Shown here: positions 44,208-56,069 of the stretch, piece after piece
How positions within the stretch are numbered: position 1 is the first letter of the stretch
Layout of the letters: the number at the start of each line of letters is the position of its first letter
Source: Adiantum capillus-veneris
Taxonomy: Eukaryota; Streptophyta; Polypodiopsida; Polypodiales; Pteridaceae
Length of the DNA stretch: 64,000 nt
Assembly (NCBI GenBank): GCA_014529385.2
Contig: CM043962.1
Location: 41,788,598 to 41,852,597 of the forward strand
Reading direction: 5' to 3'
Position numbers and translations under genes: made by a program
Notes under the pieces: generated by a model
Told to the model about the DNA's origin: nothing
Databases searched by the model: none
Seen by the model: the letters and a program-made list of their open reading frames with translations, nothing else

Positions 44208-46718
44208 CTATCTTTTAGCACTGGCTATGGTCGCTAAAGAAGCTTTAGGGACCCACTTGTATGTTTTCTTTGTTATATTGGGGTGGGTCTTGTGTGTCTC
44301 AAGCTTTATTTCAGCTACATCAGTTGAAGCTCTAGAGAGTTGGGCTATGGGGACATATGGTTCAACCTCTTGGACATGCAATCTTTTGGATTTTATTTCC
44401 TTAAGAGGCAATATCTCAGGGACTATGGCTTGAGTGGCACGGCTAAGAGTTGGTTTCTGTGTTGTGACACCCCTTGTCCCCCAATCAATAACGCATTTGG
44501 TGGCTATCATCCACGTGCGTCCTACGTTTATATTACCCTCCATAGTTCCAACAGGCATGACCAAAAAGTCTTGAGCTACAACCCCATTGTTATAACTGAC
44601 AGAAGTGTGCCAGATTTCAAAAGCCGTAGTTTTTTTCTTGTTGACACCCTTGACTTGGATAATACTCTCAGATAGAGGTGGCTTCCCTAACTGACACCAC
44701 ACCCCATATGATAACAGATTATATTTAGCACCCATGTCCAATAAGGCGTTATATAGCACTTTTCCATAGTTGCTGTTTAGGTATCGTAGAGGTGTGTCAG
44801 AGTCCAACCAATCCTCATCGGTTTCAATGTGGAATGCATGTGTGACTCCAAGGTTAGCCTTTCGTTTTCGTCTTATGTGTTGTTGTCGCTCCTTAGCCTT
44901 AGCTTGAGCTTGTATCTTCTTCAATTCTGTTTGTGCCTTGGTTGCCTTTTTCGTATGGATGGCATGTAGCTCCTCTTGGCTTAGAATATCGTAGTATCTT
45001 TTAAATTTGCTCCCATTGAGGAATCCAATGGTTTCAACTCCATCAAGAGTCTCCACACGAATGGTTCCTTGTGGGGTGATCTCACATACTCTATATGGTC
45101 CTTTTTTCGCATATTTCAGCTTTTTCTTTTCGTTACGCACTCCATACATAAGGACTTTATCACCAACATTGATATCTTTGTTCTTTAGATGACGGTCAAA
45201 CCATTTCTTCCTCCTATCTTTCTCCACAAGTTCATTTTGCACAGATAATTGCCTCTCTTCATCTAGCTTTTCAAGGATATATAATCGCTCAACTAAGGGG
45301 TTACCATCCCAACCTTCTTGAGAAGCTACTCGAAGACTAGGAATGACAAACTCCCATGGCATAACCGCTTCTTGGCACATCTTGAATGATGTGCAGTTAA
45401 TGGCAACTTTGTATGCAGTACGATAAACCCATAGAGCTGATGTAAGCTTTAAATCCCAATCTGTGCGATGAGCTTCCACCGTTTTGGTTAAGATAGCGGT
45501 TAAGGTCTTATTGGTGCTCTCAGCTTGGCCATTTGCTTGTGGATAATAAGGTGTGGACTTATGGTGAGCTATCATAAAGTTGGTAGTGAGTTCTTTTATT
45601 ACTTCATTTATAAAATGAGTACCATTGTCACTAACAATCTCAAAGGGACAACCAAATTTTGTAATAATGTTCTCAAAGAGAAACTTGGAAGTTGATTTCG
45701 CATCGGCCTTATGTGTCGCCCTGGCTTCCGCCCACTTTGTCACATAGTCGGTGGCAACGATAATATATCGAGATTGAGTGCTACGAGCTGCCGGACTAAT
45801 TGGGCCTACAAAGTCCAAACCCCATTTTTCAAATGGTTGAGTCACTTTAACAGGATGTAAGGGCATCCTATCCTTTCGTTGTGTGATCTTGTAATGCTGG
45901 CATTCATCACATCCTTTTGCAAAAAGTGATGCATCCTTGAATAAGGTAGGCCACCAATAGCCTGATTGCAACACCTTTCTAGCTGTTAGTCCCCCCGATA
46001 AATGTCCGCCGGCTATACCCATGTGGGCTTCTTGCAGTATGTATAAATACTCATCCTCACGGGCACAACATCTAAGAATATCATCCTTCCCTAGCCTGTA
46101 GAGAGTTCCTGCAATGAGAGAGTAAGGTTCACATTCTTTTAACAGTTTTCGAGCTATGTCTTTACGAAGCTCTTTGGGGGGAAAACCATTAATTAGAAAG
46201 TTCACAATCTTCTCACTCCATTCAGGTATGGTTTCGACTAAGAATAGAGAAGTATCGGGCAACTCATCATCGACTCCAGTAGGGGCTTCACCATTGGGTA
46301 TGCGAGACAAATGATCCGCCATGACATGTCTTTTACCAGGTCTCACCACAACGATAAAATCAAACTCAAGGATAATTAACAACCATCGTGTAATTCTTCC
46401 CGTGGAACAAGGTTTATTTACTAGATACAACAAGGCTTGATGATCAACATAGAACACAAACTTGTTGGCCAGAAGGTAGTGGCGAAATTTCTTCACTGCA
46501 TAAATCATACCTAAACCTTCTCGCTCTGTAGTGGTGTAGTTTCTCTCAGCATCATTCAGCTGCCGACTTGCAAAGCTAATGGGGTAGTCCAGTTTATGTT
46601 CTCCTGGTTGAGCTAGAACACACCCAATAGCAAAGTTCGATGCATCAATATGCACATGAAAAATTACATTCCAATCGGGCACTCGTAGAATAGGAGCACT
46701 AGTCAAGGTCTTTTTCAA
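44208..46718 (-). pseudogene. RNase H, integrase and second retropepsin-like domain of element A
   Basis: An 836-codon open stretch. RNase H: HIDASNFAIGCVLAQ, FASRQLNDAERNYTTTERE and VDHQALLYLVN (residues 20-120). Integrase: zinc domain HMGIAGGHLS...CDECQHYK, catalytic DFVGP, SDNGTHF and ANGQAESTNK (residues 250-430). Then comes an integrase C-terminal basic part with VLMYGVRNEKKK and PYRVCEITPQG. At residue 661 (codon 44738-44736) begins a retropepsin-like segment: NALLDMGAKYNLLS, then WCQLGKPPL, then DFLVMPVG and GRTWM. This resembles the retropepsin core (D-T-G-A and ILGRPW), but with Met for Thr. It is separate from the protease found before RT in element F. The ORF is cut off by a TAG at 44208. 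Confidence 0.85.
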
Positions 46719-48317
46719 TGACTCATAAGTTGGTCACACTCCGCAGTCCATTGGAACTCAATAAGAAGCTTGTACAAAGGACGAGCTATCTCGGCAAAGT
46801 TTAAAATAAACCGTCGGTAATAACGAACATGGCCCATGAACCTTTGAACTCCTTTATAGTTTGTAGGTGGTGGCAATTCAGCAATGGCTTTAATTTTTTC
46901 CTCATATGTGGAAATCTCATTTTTTGACACTATATGCCCTAAAATGACTCCATGTTTAACCCAGAATTGACATTTGAAAGGGTTTAAGGAGATGCGATAC
47001 AAACTACACTTCTCAAACACTTTTCGTAAGCATGATAGATGTTCTTTCCAAGAGCAATAAACACAAAGGTTATCTAAGAAAGCTTCACAAAACTCCCTCA
47101 AATATTCTCTAAAAGCAGTGTTTATTAATCTTTGAAAGGTAGCAGGGGCATTGGTTAAACCCAAAAGCCATGACACGAAATGCGAACACTCCAAATTCGG
47201 TTATAAAGGCTGTTTTAGCTTGGTCCTCCAGTGCAATTGTGATTTGATTGTAGCCAGAGTACCCATCTAAAAAGCTATAAGCTTCCTTCCCTGCAACTCT
47301 TTCAAGCACATGTTCTGAATATGGCAAGGGGTAATGGTCCCTCCTAATGGCGGCATTGACCTTCTTGATATCCACACACGCTCTGAGTTTCCCATTCTTT
47401 TTTGACACAATCACTATTGGAGACACCCATTTTGAGTGCTCAATAGGGTATATGAATCCGCATTTCACAAGCTTTTCAATCTCTTCTTGAATGATTTTTG
47501 CATATTTAGGATTCATTGGGTAGGGTCGTTGCTGAACTGGTTTAGCCATGCTATTCATGGGGATCGTGTGTTGCACCACGAAAGGTGGAACACCTTTTAT
47601 ATCATGATATGTCCATGCAAATATATCCCTGAATTCCTTGAGAAGTTCTTTAAGTACACACTCCTCAGTCTCTGTCAGATCTTGGGCAATGAAAACAGGT
47701 TTAGACTCTTCTCCTGGGTCTGCTAACTCTATTTCCTTAACTATCGTTGGACCGTCATAGACTTCATTGCTCCCATCGATAGGTTTTCTTTGAGCCTTTG
47801 TATACACAACCTTATGTTCCTCTATGGTATACACAACCTTACGCTCCTCTATGGTATAGGATTTGAAATGTTCAGGTGCAGGGTATAAGTCTGTGGAGTC
47901 CTGTTGTTCTGTGGACTGTGATTTCACTTCTAATTCCTTTTGTTGTTGAGCTAATTCTCGATTTTGTCGTCTCCTTACAGTACGGCTCAACTTTGGCTTC
48001 TCTGTAGCCTCTAGTTGTGCGATGTCAATGGGTTGTGGACTACACCACATAACGCTTTGAAGGTATTCACCCCAGTTATCTACCAACTTCCAATGAGCAT
48101 AATTAAGCCATTCTGCGGTAGATTTCTTTTCATTTATTCTAGCACGCACATTTTCTTGATATCGTCGCCTCTTATATCTCTTAATCTTCTTGTTTAATTC
48201 TCGATTACGTCCGATCTCTAGTGAAGAGTCACTAGATGAATCACTACTCGTGTCTTCTGCTCCCTTGGATAGATTTTCATCTAGGTTACCACTGGGCCCT
48301 GAATGGTTTGTCCCCAC
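46715..48317 (-). pseudogene. Reverse transcriptase of element A, two frame changes
   Basis: The N-terminal 200 residues are charged, with a Ser/Asp-rich start and a duplicated YTIEE(R/H)KVVYT motif. The RT starts near KPVFIAQDLTETEE, then QRPYPMNPKYAKII, WVSPIVIVSKKNGKLR, FLDGYSGYNQI (motif A) and AKTAFITEFG. A frame change near 47150 moves to a second frame (47194-46715) with [13 protein letters not shown], then the catalytic box FLDN (47080-47069), in which the usual second Asp is Asn, and FMGHVRYYRRFI. Another frame change at about 46735 separates it from RNase H. The connection with the previous ORF is broken by a TAA at 48344-48342. Confidence 0.85.
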
Positions 48318-48341
48318 ATTTTCACTAAGATTTAACTCAGA

Positions 48342-48793
48342 TTATTCATCCTCAGAGTCAATTTCAACTGATGATTCTGACCCCAAATCGTGTGGGCTAT
48401 AGTCTTGTGAGGCGCTACTGGTTCCAATGCCAGTCAAACTTTCATCTTGTAGATCATCAGAAGCTATATGCATTGCTTCTAGCATATTTAAGGGTACAAG
48501 GGGTGGTATTTCATCCCCCTCAGGTGTTACCCAGGTTGTCCCCCTATTTCCCCAAGTGTCTATGGTTGCTTCTAGGTGGACCCAATCCACATTGTCTGAC
48601 TCAGTCATCCCAGGTAGTACATCCATATAAGGAGGATCTTCCCCAACATTAGTGTCCGCTTTACACGTGTAACAATACAACAATGGGGCTGAGTGAACTG
48701 TGGTGTCAGATCTATGATCAATTATAAACCTGTTTCCTAGAGGATGTGCTCGACCCGTCACAAGATCCACTCGAATGACAGAATCTTGGAACT
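48342..48793 (-). pseudogene. Linker after protease of element A (protease itself deleted)
   Basis: The frame 48770-48342 begins VIRVDLVTGRAHPLGNRFII and matches element F residue for residue, including TWVTPEGDEIPPLVPLN. In F the same text comes directly after the protease. In A it comes straight after gag, at a junction near 48793, with the protease and both zinc knuckles missing. A TAA ends it. Confidence 0.75.
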
Positions 48794-49830
48794 TAAGGGT
48801 AGGCTTAAAGCATTGCTCTTATGCAGGTCATTGTGTTCTCCTAGCGAATCGCATATTTGTTCAAACACTTCGATATGCTTTCTCACATCCCCGTCTCCAC
48901 TAAATTTTTGTGTGAGCTTGGCTATTTGTACTGCCTTACTTCTAGGCTCTCTATCAAGCGCGTTACGCATATTCTCAGCAATAGATCGACCAATAGCTTG
49001 AGCAAATGTTGGCAAGTCACCTAAGTGAGCAGGCATCGTGGGTGAAGGCGCTCCAGAGACTACATATGGAGTAGGTATTGGCATTGGGCTTGGCACATAG
49101 GAAGCCCTTGGGTTCCACGTTGGGTACGATGTTGTGCCATGTGGTGGCCCAAAGTTCATATGTGTGGCCCTAAGCATAGTAGACGTCGGATGTGACATGC
49201 TAATGTATAGTCCCATGGAAATAAGAACTTGGGTGTTGTGGTTGTGGAGCATAGGTAGTTGAAACAATGGGAGGGGTAGGGAATACATGAGTACAAGGAC
49301 CCATGGGTGTATACGATTGGTACACACTTGTAGGTAATGTTGTAGGCATTGAGCTACCATGTAGCGGTGCTTTACTAACAAATGAGGTCCATGGCGTGTT
49401 TCTCGGCATGCCCATCATTGGGGTAGGCATTGTAGCCGTGGTGTCATCAAGGGAAAGATGAGCTAGACTTGGAAAGGTGAAGTTATCACTTGTGGGCTCA
49501 GATTGCACTGAGACCCCTGGCGAGGGAGTCTCCATTTGCGATAAGGTCGGTTGTTTAGCCTTCCCTGTATCCAAGAATCTCATGAGACCCGTTGAAGGCA
49601 TGTTGATCCCCTTGTTCTGTCTCTCTAACTCAATGACCCTATGGATGACCTCACAAACTCTTTGTTGTTGATCCTCCACACTAGTAGCACCCATTGTGGA
49701 TTGTAGGACATCTAACCAACCCAAGTGATAGGTGTGACCTGTGTATAGGTCGGTCAGAGTTTCCGTTTGTAGTTCGTACTCCCATTTCTCATTTAGGAAC
49801 ACTCCATCTAGGATTGAGGTGATAGGGGTG
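48794..49830 (-). pseudogene. Gag of element A, 5' truncated and frame-shifted
   Basis: Frames 49802-49200 and 49381-48794 together match the gag of element Z (NEKWEYELQ, TGHTYHLGWLDVLQS, LERQNKGINMPSTGLMRFLD). They continue beyond the window edge of Z into the capsid-like part: FAQAIGRSIAENMRNALD and TQKFSGDGDVRKHIEVFEQI. A frame change lies between 49380 and 49200. The first ~170 residues are missing, because element B begins near 49820-49841. Confidence 0.8.
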
Positions 49831-50357
49831 TCCTTTGAGCTGCCGGCTCAAGAAGAGTAATGATAAGTGAGGAACTACTTCTTTCTCCTATGGAATGTTT
49901 CTTCTTCCTCTTCCCTATCCTCATTCCTCGCTAGCTCTCTCCACTTTCGAAGGTGTTTGAGGCCTTGGGACTGAGGCTTGGGATAGTTAATGCTTTCTTC
50001 AAGTTTATGTTATGTCTGTAATGCATGAGGCTTTCCATCTTCATTGCATCACCTAGGTCACAAGGAACACAAAGATTTTATTGTACCAAGTCTCTCTTGA
50101 TGGAAGAAACTATAATACAAATGCCTATTGGAGGGGGGATTGGCTCCATATGAATCCGGTCCTCAACTATTGTCATGTTCTCTAAACTCTCTCTCTCTTG
50201 CAAAAGTATTGTTCATGCCAAGTTAACTAAGTACCATGTTTATGTTGCTACCATCAACTAAGTTCACCCGCTATGCTCACAAAGTATTCTCTTAAAAGTG
50301 CTTCACCTAATTTCCTAATTCCACTACTTCCAAAGTGCATAGGCAATTTCCATTACA
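49820..50357 (+). repeat. 5' LTR of element B (~0.5 kb; left edge uncertain by ~20 bp)
   Basis: Ends TTCCATTACA directly before the primer site. On the left, TG starts are possible at 49820, 49829, 49836 and 49841, and gag homology of element A fades over this interval. The second copy needed to fix the edge is absent. Confidence 0.6.
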
Positions 50358-50358
50358 T

Positions 50359-50370
50359 TGGTATCAAAGC
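50359..50370 (+). promoter_or_regulatory. Primer binding site of element B (initiator tRNA-Met)
   Basis: TGGTATCAAAGC, one base from the LTR end, matches the tRNA-iMet complement with one variation (CAAAGC for CAGAGC). This differs from the tRNA-Asp-type site of element Z, so B is another lineage. Confidence 0.85.
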
Positions 50371-50771
50371 ATTTGGTTTCTCTTTTCTTGCTTAAGAAGA
50401 GAGGTTCTTAAGTAGCCTATTAATGGTTGATTTTGTTAATTATATTAGGGTAAGTGGGTCTGGGATATATTATCGGTTTTGTTGAGCCCACTATGTGGGA
50501 TATGGTGCACACCTCGGGAGCTTTGGACTTAATAATGGAGTCTTTTTAGACTTGCCTACGGCTTTACCATTATTGAGCCATAAGAAGTCCAAAAGGAGCT
50601 ATCCCTCGACAACTTCGCTATGTTAGACTCACTCCACTACTCTCTATAATTAACCAATTCGAGCCGTGGGTGTAGATACTTAAGTGCCTATTTTCAAAGG
50701 CTAAGAGGAGTAGCAACTAAGGTTTTGAATTGCCAAAGCATACACTAAGTAAACACATAAGTTTAATTAGC

Positions 50772-51438
50772 ATGGCTGACAATAATCAAGAGAGGAGAAT
50801 GAACATTGATAACTTTGATTTTGCACATGAAGGTGGCAATGATGATGCTCCCATGTTTGTTAATTATCTTGTCACAAGGTTGCAACAAGCTATGGGCAAC
50901 CCCACTTTGCAAGCCGAAGTTACTCAACAACTTTGTTCTTATGGGATTTCCTTTCCTCTCCAAGAGCAGAGAGAGCTTACAAGGCCTCTTGAAGAGAACC
51001 CACCCCAAAAGAAGACTCTCTCCCATACGAGAAGAGGAATCCAAAGATCAATAAAGCAACGAATCCCTAAATTCCTCCGAATATATGGCTCCACAAACAA
51101 GGAGGACTAAACGATCGCCAACTCCTCCCAAGAGGAAACGGTTAACCCATAGTCCTTCTCCTCATCACTCCAAAAGGGAAGAGAGGAAACCAAGGAAGAA
51201 AAGGGCAAGAAAGAGGTCACCCTCTTCTCCTTTTTCTTCACCTTCCTCCTCTACCGATGAAAGCTATGGCTATTCTCCTAGAGAATATAAGAGGGGAGGA
51301 CATCGCAAATCTTACCCTGCATGGCGAAGGTCACAGAAGCTCAAGAAGTTCAAAGAGGGAGGAAAGAGTATCTCTTTTCTCACCTATGATGGCACCTTTG
51401 GGGCTACATTTCACAAGCTCAACAAGAGGAGATCATAA
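50772..51438 (+). pseudogene. Gag of element B, one frame change
   Basis: The ATG at 50772 begins MADNNQERRMNIDNFDFAHE. The frame runs to 51110 and continues at 51085-51438 with a basic, Ser/Arg-rich segment (KRKRLTHSPSPHHSKREERK) and FLTYDGTFGATFHKLN, the start of a gag capsid domain. There the sequence fuses directly to RT (51428 on), so the remaining gag, zinc knuckle and protease are deleted. Confidence 0.65.
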
Positions 51439-51714
51439 GGCAAGTACAAGAATTGGTAGACAAAGGAATGGTGATGCCTAGCTCCTCTCCCTTCTGCTAT
51501 CTAGTCTTTTTAGTGCAAAAGAAAGATGGTACATACCGCAGGTGTGTGGACTATCGTGCACTAAACCATATCACCATCAAAACATATTTCCTGTACCCCG
51601 GGTAGAAGATCTGTTTGATAAGCTACAAGTCTCTACCTACTTCAGTAGGATTGACCTTAAAAGTGGCTACCATCAAATAAGGATAGTGAATGAGTCTCTA
51701 CCACAAACGGCTTA
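51428..51714 (+). pseudogene. Gypsy RT finger fragment (element B)
   Basis: Plus strand EEIIRQVQELVDKGMV, LVFLVQKKDGTYRRCVDYRA, then after a one-base frame change VPRVEDLFDKLQVSTYFSR and IDLKSGYHQIRI (motif A). It stops after PQTA at a TAA (51715). The catalytic FxDD half is missing. Confidence 0.8.
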
Positions 51715-51716
51715 AG

Positions 51717-53340
51717 TGGATTGACGATTGCGAGGATGGGAGCAGTGGCTATAGCTCCTTGAGCTGTTCAAAACTGCGCTTTTGGGCTTCCTCCCAAGAA
51801 AAGGTCTTACCTTTTGCTTTAGGTTGATCCGTCATAGGAACATCAATTTTGGCATAATCACGGATATACTGTCGATAAAATCCAGCCATGCCTAAAAATA
51901 TTTGAAGCTCCTCAACCGTGTTGGGATGTGGTCATCGAAGAATGGCAGTGACCTTGTCAGTGTCCATTTTGATGCCAGAATAAGAGATCACATGACCAAG
52001 GTAATGCATCTCTGTTTTAAAGAAATCACACTTGCTTTGCTTAGCATACAACGTGTGAGCTCGTGGCTGTTCGAACACCAATCGTAAGTGTTCTATGTGT
52101 TCATCTTTAGTCTTACTATAAATGAGAATGTTATCAAGGAAAACCACAACAAATTTTCCAAGATAGGGATGTAAGACACTATCCATGAGTGTCATAAATG
52201 TAGCTGGAGCATTGGTTAGACCAAAAGGCATAACCAAAAATTCAAAATGCCCGAACCGTGTTCTAAAGGCAGTTTTGGAGATATCTTGTAGTAGGATACA
52301 CACCTGGTGGTATCTTGAACAAAGATCTATCTTTGTATAGTTGCCCCATGGAGTTGATCAAACAACTCATCCACTCGAGGCAGAGGATACTTGTTCTTGA
52401 TGGTTATTGCATTTAATCCGCAATAATCTACACACAAGCGCATAGTACCATCTTTCTTTTTTACCAATAGAATTGGTGATGCCCAAGGCGAAGTGCTAGG
52501 TCTAATAAAACCATGAGCAAGGTAGTCAGCCAACTGACTCTCAACCTCCTTGGCTTCTTTAGCACTCATACGATAAGGTGGTTCACTCACCGGTTTAGTG
52601 CCTGGCAAGACATCTATGCCATGCTACACATCACGTGTAGGGGGTAAACCCGATGGTAAATCACTTGAGAACACATCACTATACTCTGTGAGTAATCGAG
52701 TCAGCTTTTGCGGTGCAAAAGGAGCACTTTGCTTGTTAGATTTGTTAACACTTTGCTTATCATTAGAATTCTTTGCACTTTGCATACCATTAGTAGAATT
52801 TACCGCACTTGCTCTTGAGAATTCACAAGACTTGGAGACAAGCAGTAACACAAAAAGACTTCATCTATTAAATCTAATTTTTGCAAAATAGAAATCTCGG
52901 TTGTACATATAAGAGGTGCACATGGTATATTTTTCTCACCAAGCAAAAGCACATGTTTACCATTGGCCATAAAGGATAAGGAGTTGTGTTCATAACTAGT
53001 GTGCAATGTGTTCCCTAAACCATGCAGTGACTCTCGTCCTAAAACTACATCAGCACGGTCCATGTTCATAACTTGGAAGTCAAGGGTCATCCTATGATCT
53101 TGAACAATAAGCTCAACCCCTTGAACTACCGTGTCCCATACTTCTTTATCATTCCCATACATCTGCTCCACCACATACTTGTGAGAGCAGGGAGTTTGTG
53201 TAAGCTTCAATTTCTTGACTAGCTTATAGTTCAAGAAGTTATGAGTTGCACCATCATCCACCATCATCCACTAAAATACGAACACGTTGTCCGTTAATAG
53301 TGCCATGCATGCGAACTAGAGTGCTTCGTTAGCCGGATTT
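51717..53340 (-). pseudogene. Gypsy protease and RT, minus strand (element C)
   Basis: From right to left: protease with TINGQRVRILVDDG and ATHNFLN, and ADVVLGRESLHGLG (53300-52800); linker SEYSDVFSSDLPSGLPPTR (52690-52624); RT with [46 protein letters not shown]; then [40 protein letters not shown], and VEELQIFLGMAGFYRQYI, ending at 51717 in the segment before RNase H. The catalytic box FLDN (52141-52130) has Asn for the second Asp. A 10-bp duplication sits right in the protease active site (53251-53270). Frames are broken by stops near 52320 and 51946. C is of the same type as the RNase H/integrase remnant at 58-59 kb. Confidence 0.85.
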
Positions 53341-53392
53341 GTATTGAATTACAGTGAGTCCGAGGGTAAGAGAAAACAAGAACCTAGAAGAG

Positions 53393-53397
<5 letters not shown>

Positions 53398-53480
<83 letters not shown>
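53398..53480. repeat. (GA)n microsatellite, ~41 units
   Basis: The tract lies at the junction between the gypsy protease (element C) and the PPR-derived block. Confidence 0.97.
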
Positions 53481-53482
<2 letters not shown>

Positions 53483-55640
53483 CATGCTTTGTTTTCCACA
53501 AATCCTATTACCTTGAGTTGACATAGTCCTATTTTGACAGCTCCACGAATTAAGTGACACTACCGAGAGGATGCCAATCAAGTCTTTTTCATGATTCCTT
53601 GATGGCACCACATTTGGCATTCATATAAACTAAAGCACTACCAAGCATGCCAAGTTTCTTCAATAGACCTTGATTGGAGATCTCGTCGGTGATTTTTCTC
53701 ACCCATGTTGATGTCTTGTGTAAGTAAGGCCACAAGGTTGAAAGGTGCAAGCATAGGTGATTTTTATTTGGAGAGAGCTCTTCCCTTCGTCGCATCCACA
53801 AATGAAAGCAACACAAAGTTTCCTTGCTCATCAAGAAATTTATGTGCTTGTCAATGCTTGTGATTGACGTGCAATTAAAAAAGCTTGTGACATGTGATGC
53901 TTGGATAGGTGATTGCATCTAGAGAGAGGCCTTCACTTCCCATAAAAAGATTCTACCTGCGACAATTAAAAAAGGGCGACAGATCCGCATGCCTTCAAGC
54001 TACCTACGTAGGTGATTGCATCTGGAGAGAGGCCCTCGCTTTGCATCTACTGAAAACAGACTACAACTTTTTGCCCTTGTCCCTATTGGGAAAATATTGT
54101 GAGCAGTGCAGTCCCAACGCCCACACTCTCAACAGCGTGCTTTCTGCCCTGCTGCAATCAGTGCATTCCAAGAGTCCACACTGCGGCCTTGCTCCCTGTG
54201 CGTGTCTGGAGAGAGGCCCTCGCCTCACATCTACTGACATTCTGAATAGAACATTGGACAATTGCAACTGAGAGGGACATTCCAAGACGATTCTAAGAGG
54301 AGACATTCGAGACAAGAAGATCCTCAAGCACTTTTTGTGCTTTCTCATCCGCACCACAGTTAGCATACTATCGACCATGACATTCCGAACGTAACACCTA
54401 ACAGGGAGCATGATAGTTTTGAAATTCGTCAACGCTTGAGATCGACGTGCAATTAGAAAAGCTTGTGACATGTGATGCTTGGATAGGTGATTGCATCTAT
54501 GCCTGCATAGGTGACTGCATCTAGAGAGAGGCCTTCACTTCCCATATGGATTCTGCCTGTGACATTTAATAAAGCGCGACAGAGCCGCATGCCTTCAAGA
54601 TGCCTACATAGGTGATTGCATCTGGAGAGAGGCCCTCGCTTCGCATCTGCTGAAAATAGACTAGAGCCTTTTGCCATTGTCCCTATTGGGAAAATCTTGC
54701 GATCAGTGCATTCCAAGAGTCCACACTCTCAACAGCGAGCTTTCTCGCCCTGCTTCTGTAGTGCGTATCCCACGACCAGTGCATTCCAAGCATTTACATC
54801 CGCCAAAAAAAACCTAGAGCTTTATGGCTCTGCTCTTGTTATGCACATCCCACATTCAATGCATTCCAAGAGGCGACATTTCAGACAAGAAGCTCCTGAA
54901 GCAGTTTGTTGTGCTTTCTCAAGCGCACCACATTGGGCATACATATCGACCAAGGTAGTGCCAAGCACGAAATCTTTCTAGCCCTGCTCTTGTTGTGCAT
55001 AGAGCCACATGCCTTCAAGATGCATGAGCAGGTGATTGCATCTACTGAGAACAATCTAGAGTATTCTGAAATCACTACATTCCAAGAGGCCACACTCCGG
55101 ACTCTGGTGCTACTGTTGTTGTGCACATCTCCAATCAGTGCATTCCGAGAGGCGACATTCCAGACAAGAAGCTCCTCAAGCACTTTTTTGTGCTTTTTGA
55201 AGTGCACCACATTTGGCATACATATCGACCAAGACAATGCCAAGCACGACATCTTTCTCAAGCGCACAAAATTTGACATACATATCAACCAAGATAGTGC
55301 CAAGAATGACAACTTTTTCCAACAGACTCTGACAAACAACATAATTGATTTTTGTGTCCATATCAGCATAACGTCTTTTTGTGTCCATATCAGCATCTTG
55401 TGCCACATGCCTTCAAGATGCATGCATAGGTGATTTCATAGGCTCTCCCATGAATATACACCCCATTTGGCACATGTCCTGCAACAATAAGTGCATACAA
55501 AGAGACCGCATCCCATCCCAATCTTGGAGGAAGCTCGCCAAGAATGTGTCGTGCTTTCGCCGACTGCACCAAATGAGACAGGCATGTCGACCAAAGCGGT
55601 TCCAAGCACAAAGTCTTTTTCCAAATTGTCCTGGGCTATC
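53481..55640 (-). pseudogene. Degenerate PPR-protein-derived sequence
   Basis: PPR proteins are organelle RNA-binding proteins of tandem 35-residue helix pairs. Minus-strand fragments carry clear PPR text: MLGSALVYMNAKCGAIKES (53650-53590), LGTILVDMYVKF and LVDMYAKCGALQKAQK (55310-55180), VASWNVVISEYSRLFSVDAI with ACGSMHN (55090-55000), LEELLVWNVASRNALIG (55190-55130) and AITYACILKACG (55440-55400). Motifs are scattered over several frames with stops, so no functional protein remains. Parts occur twice with an offset of about 570 bp (53845-54170 and 54424-54760). The wording is that of the PPR families greatly expanded in ferns, lycophytes and mosses. Confidence 0.65.
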
Positions 55641-55655
55641 TCGTGAAATTGCCTT

Positions 55656-56059
<404 letters not shown>

Positions 56060-56069
56060 TTTAAAAAAA

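Larger units (their letters stand above)
40998..49830 (-). mobile_element. Ty3/gypsy element A (3' LTR to truncated gag)
   Basis: A minus-strand element of the same family as Z and F: 3' LTR (41602-40998), polypurine tract, 1.3 kb untranslated, an extra ORF, the pol tail, RNase H/integrase, RT, and gag, which is cut at about 49830 where element B begins. The RT wording FLDGYSGYNQI and a tRNA-Asp primer site (seen in Z) fit the Ogre/Tat/Athila branch, whose members also carry ORFs between pol and the 3' LTR. This branch assignment is tentative. The left edge abuts the ancient 45-bp tandem repeat. Confidence 0.9.
49820..51716 (+). mobile_element. Gypsy element B: 5' LTR, primer site, gag, RT fragment
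   Basis: A plus-strand gypsy element inserted into the gag of element A. It has a 5' LTR, a primer site, a gag start at 50772 and a RT finger segment, but no protease or RT catalytic part. It ends abruptly at 51716 against a minus-strand gypsy piece. No 3' LTR was found in the window. Confidence 0.7.
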
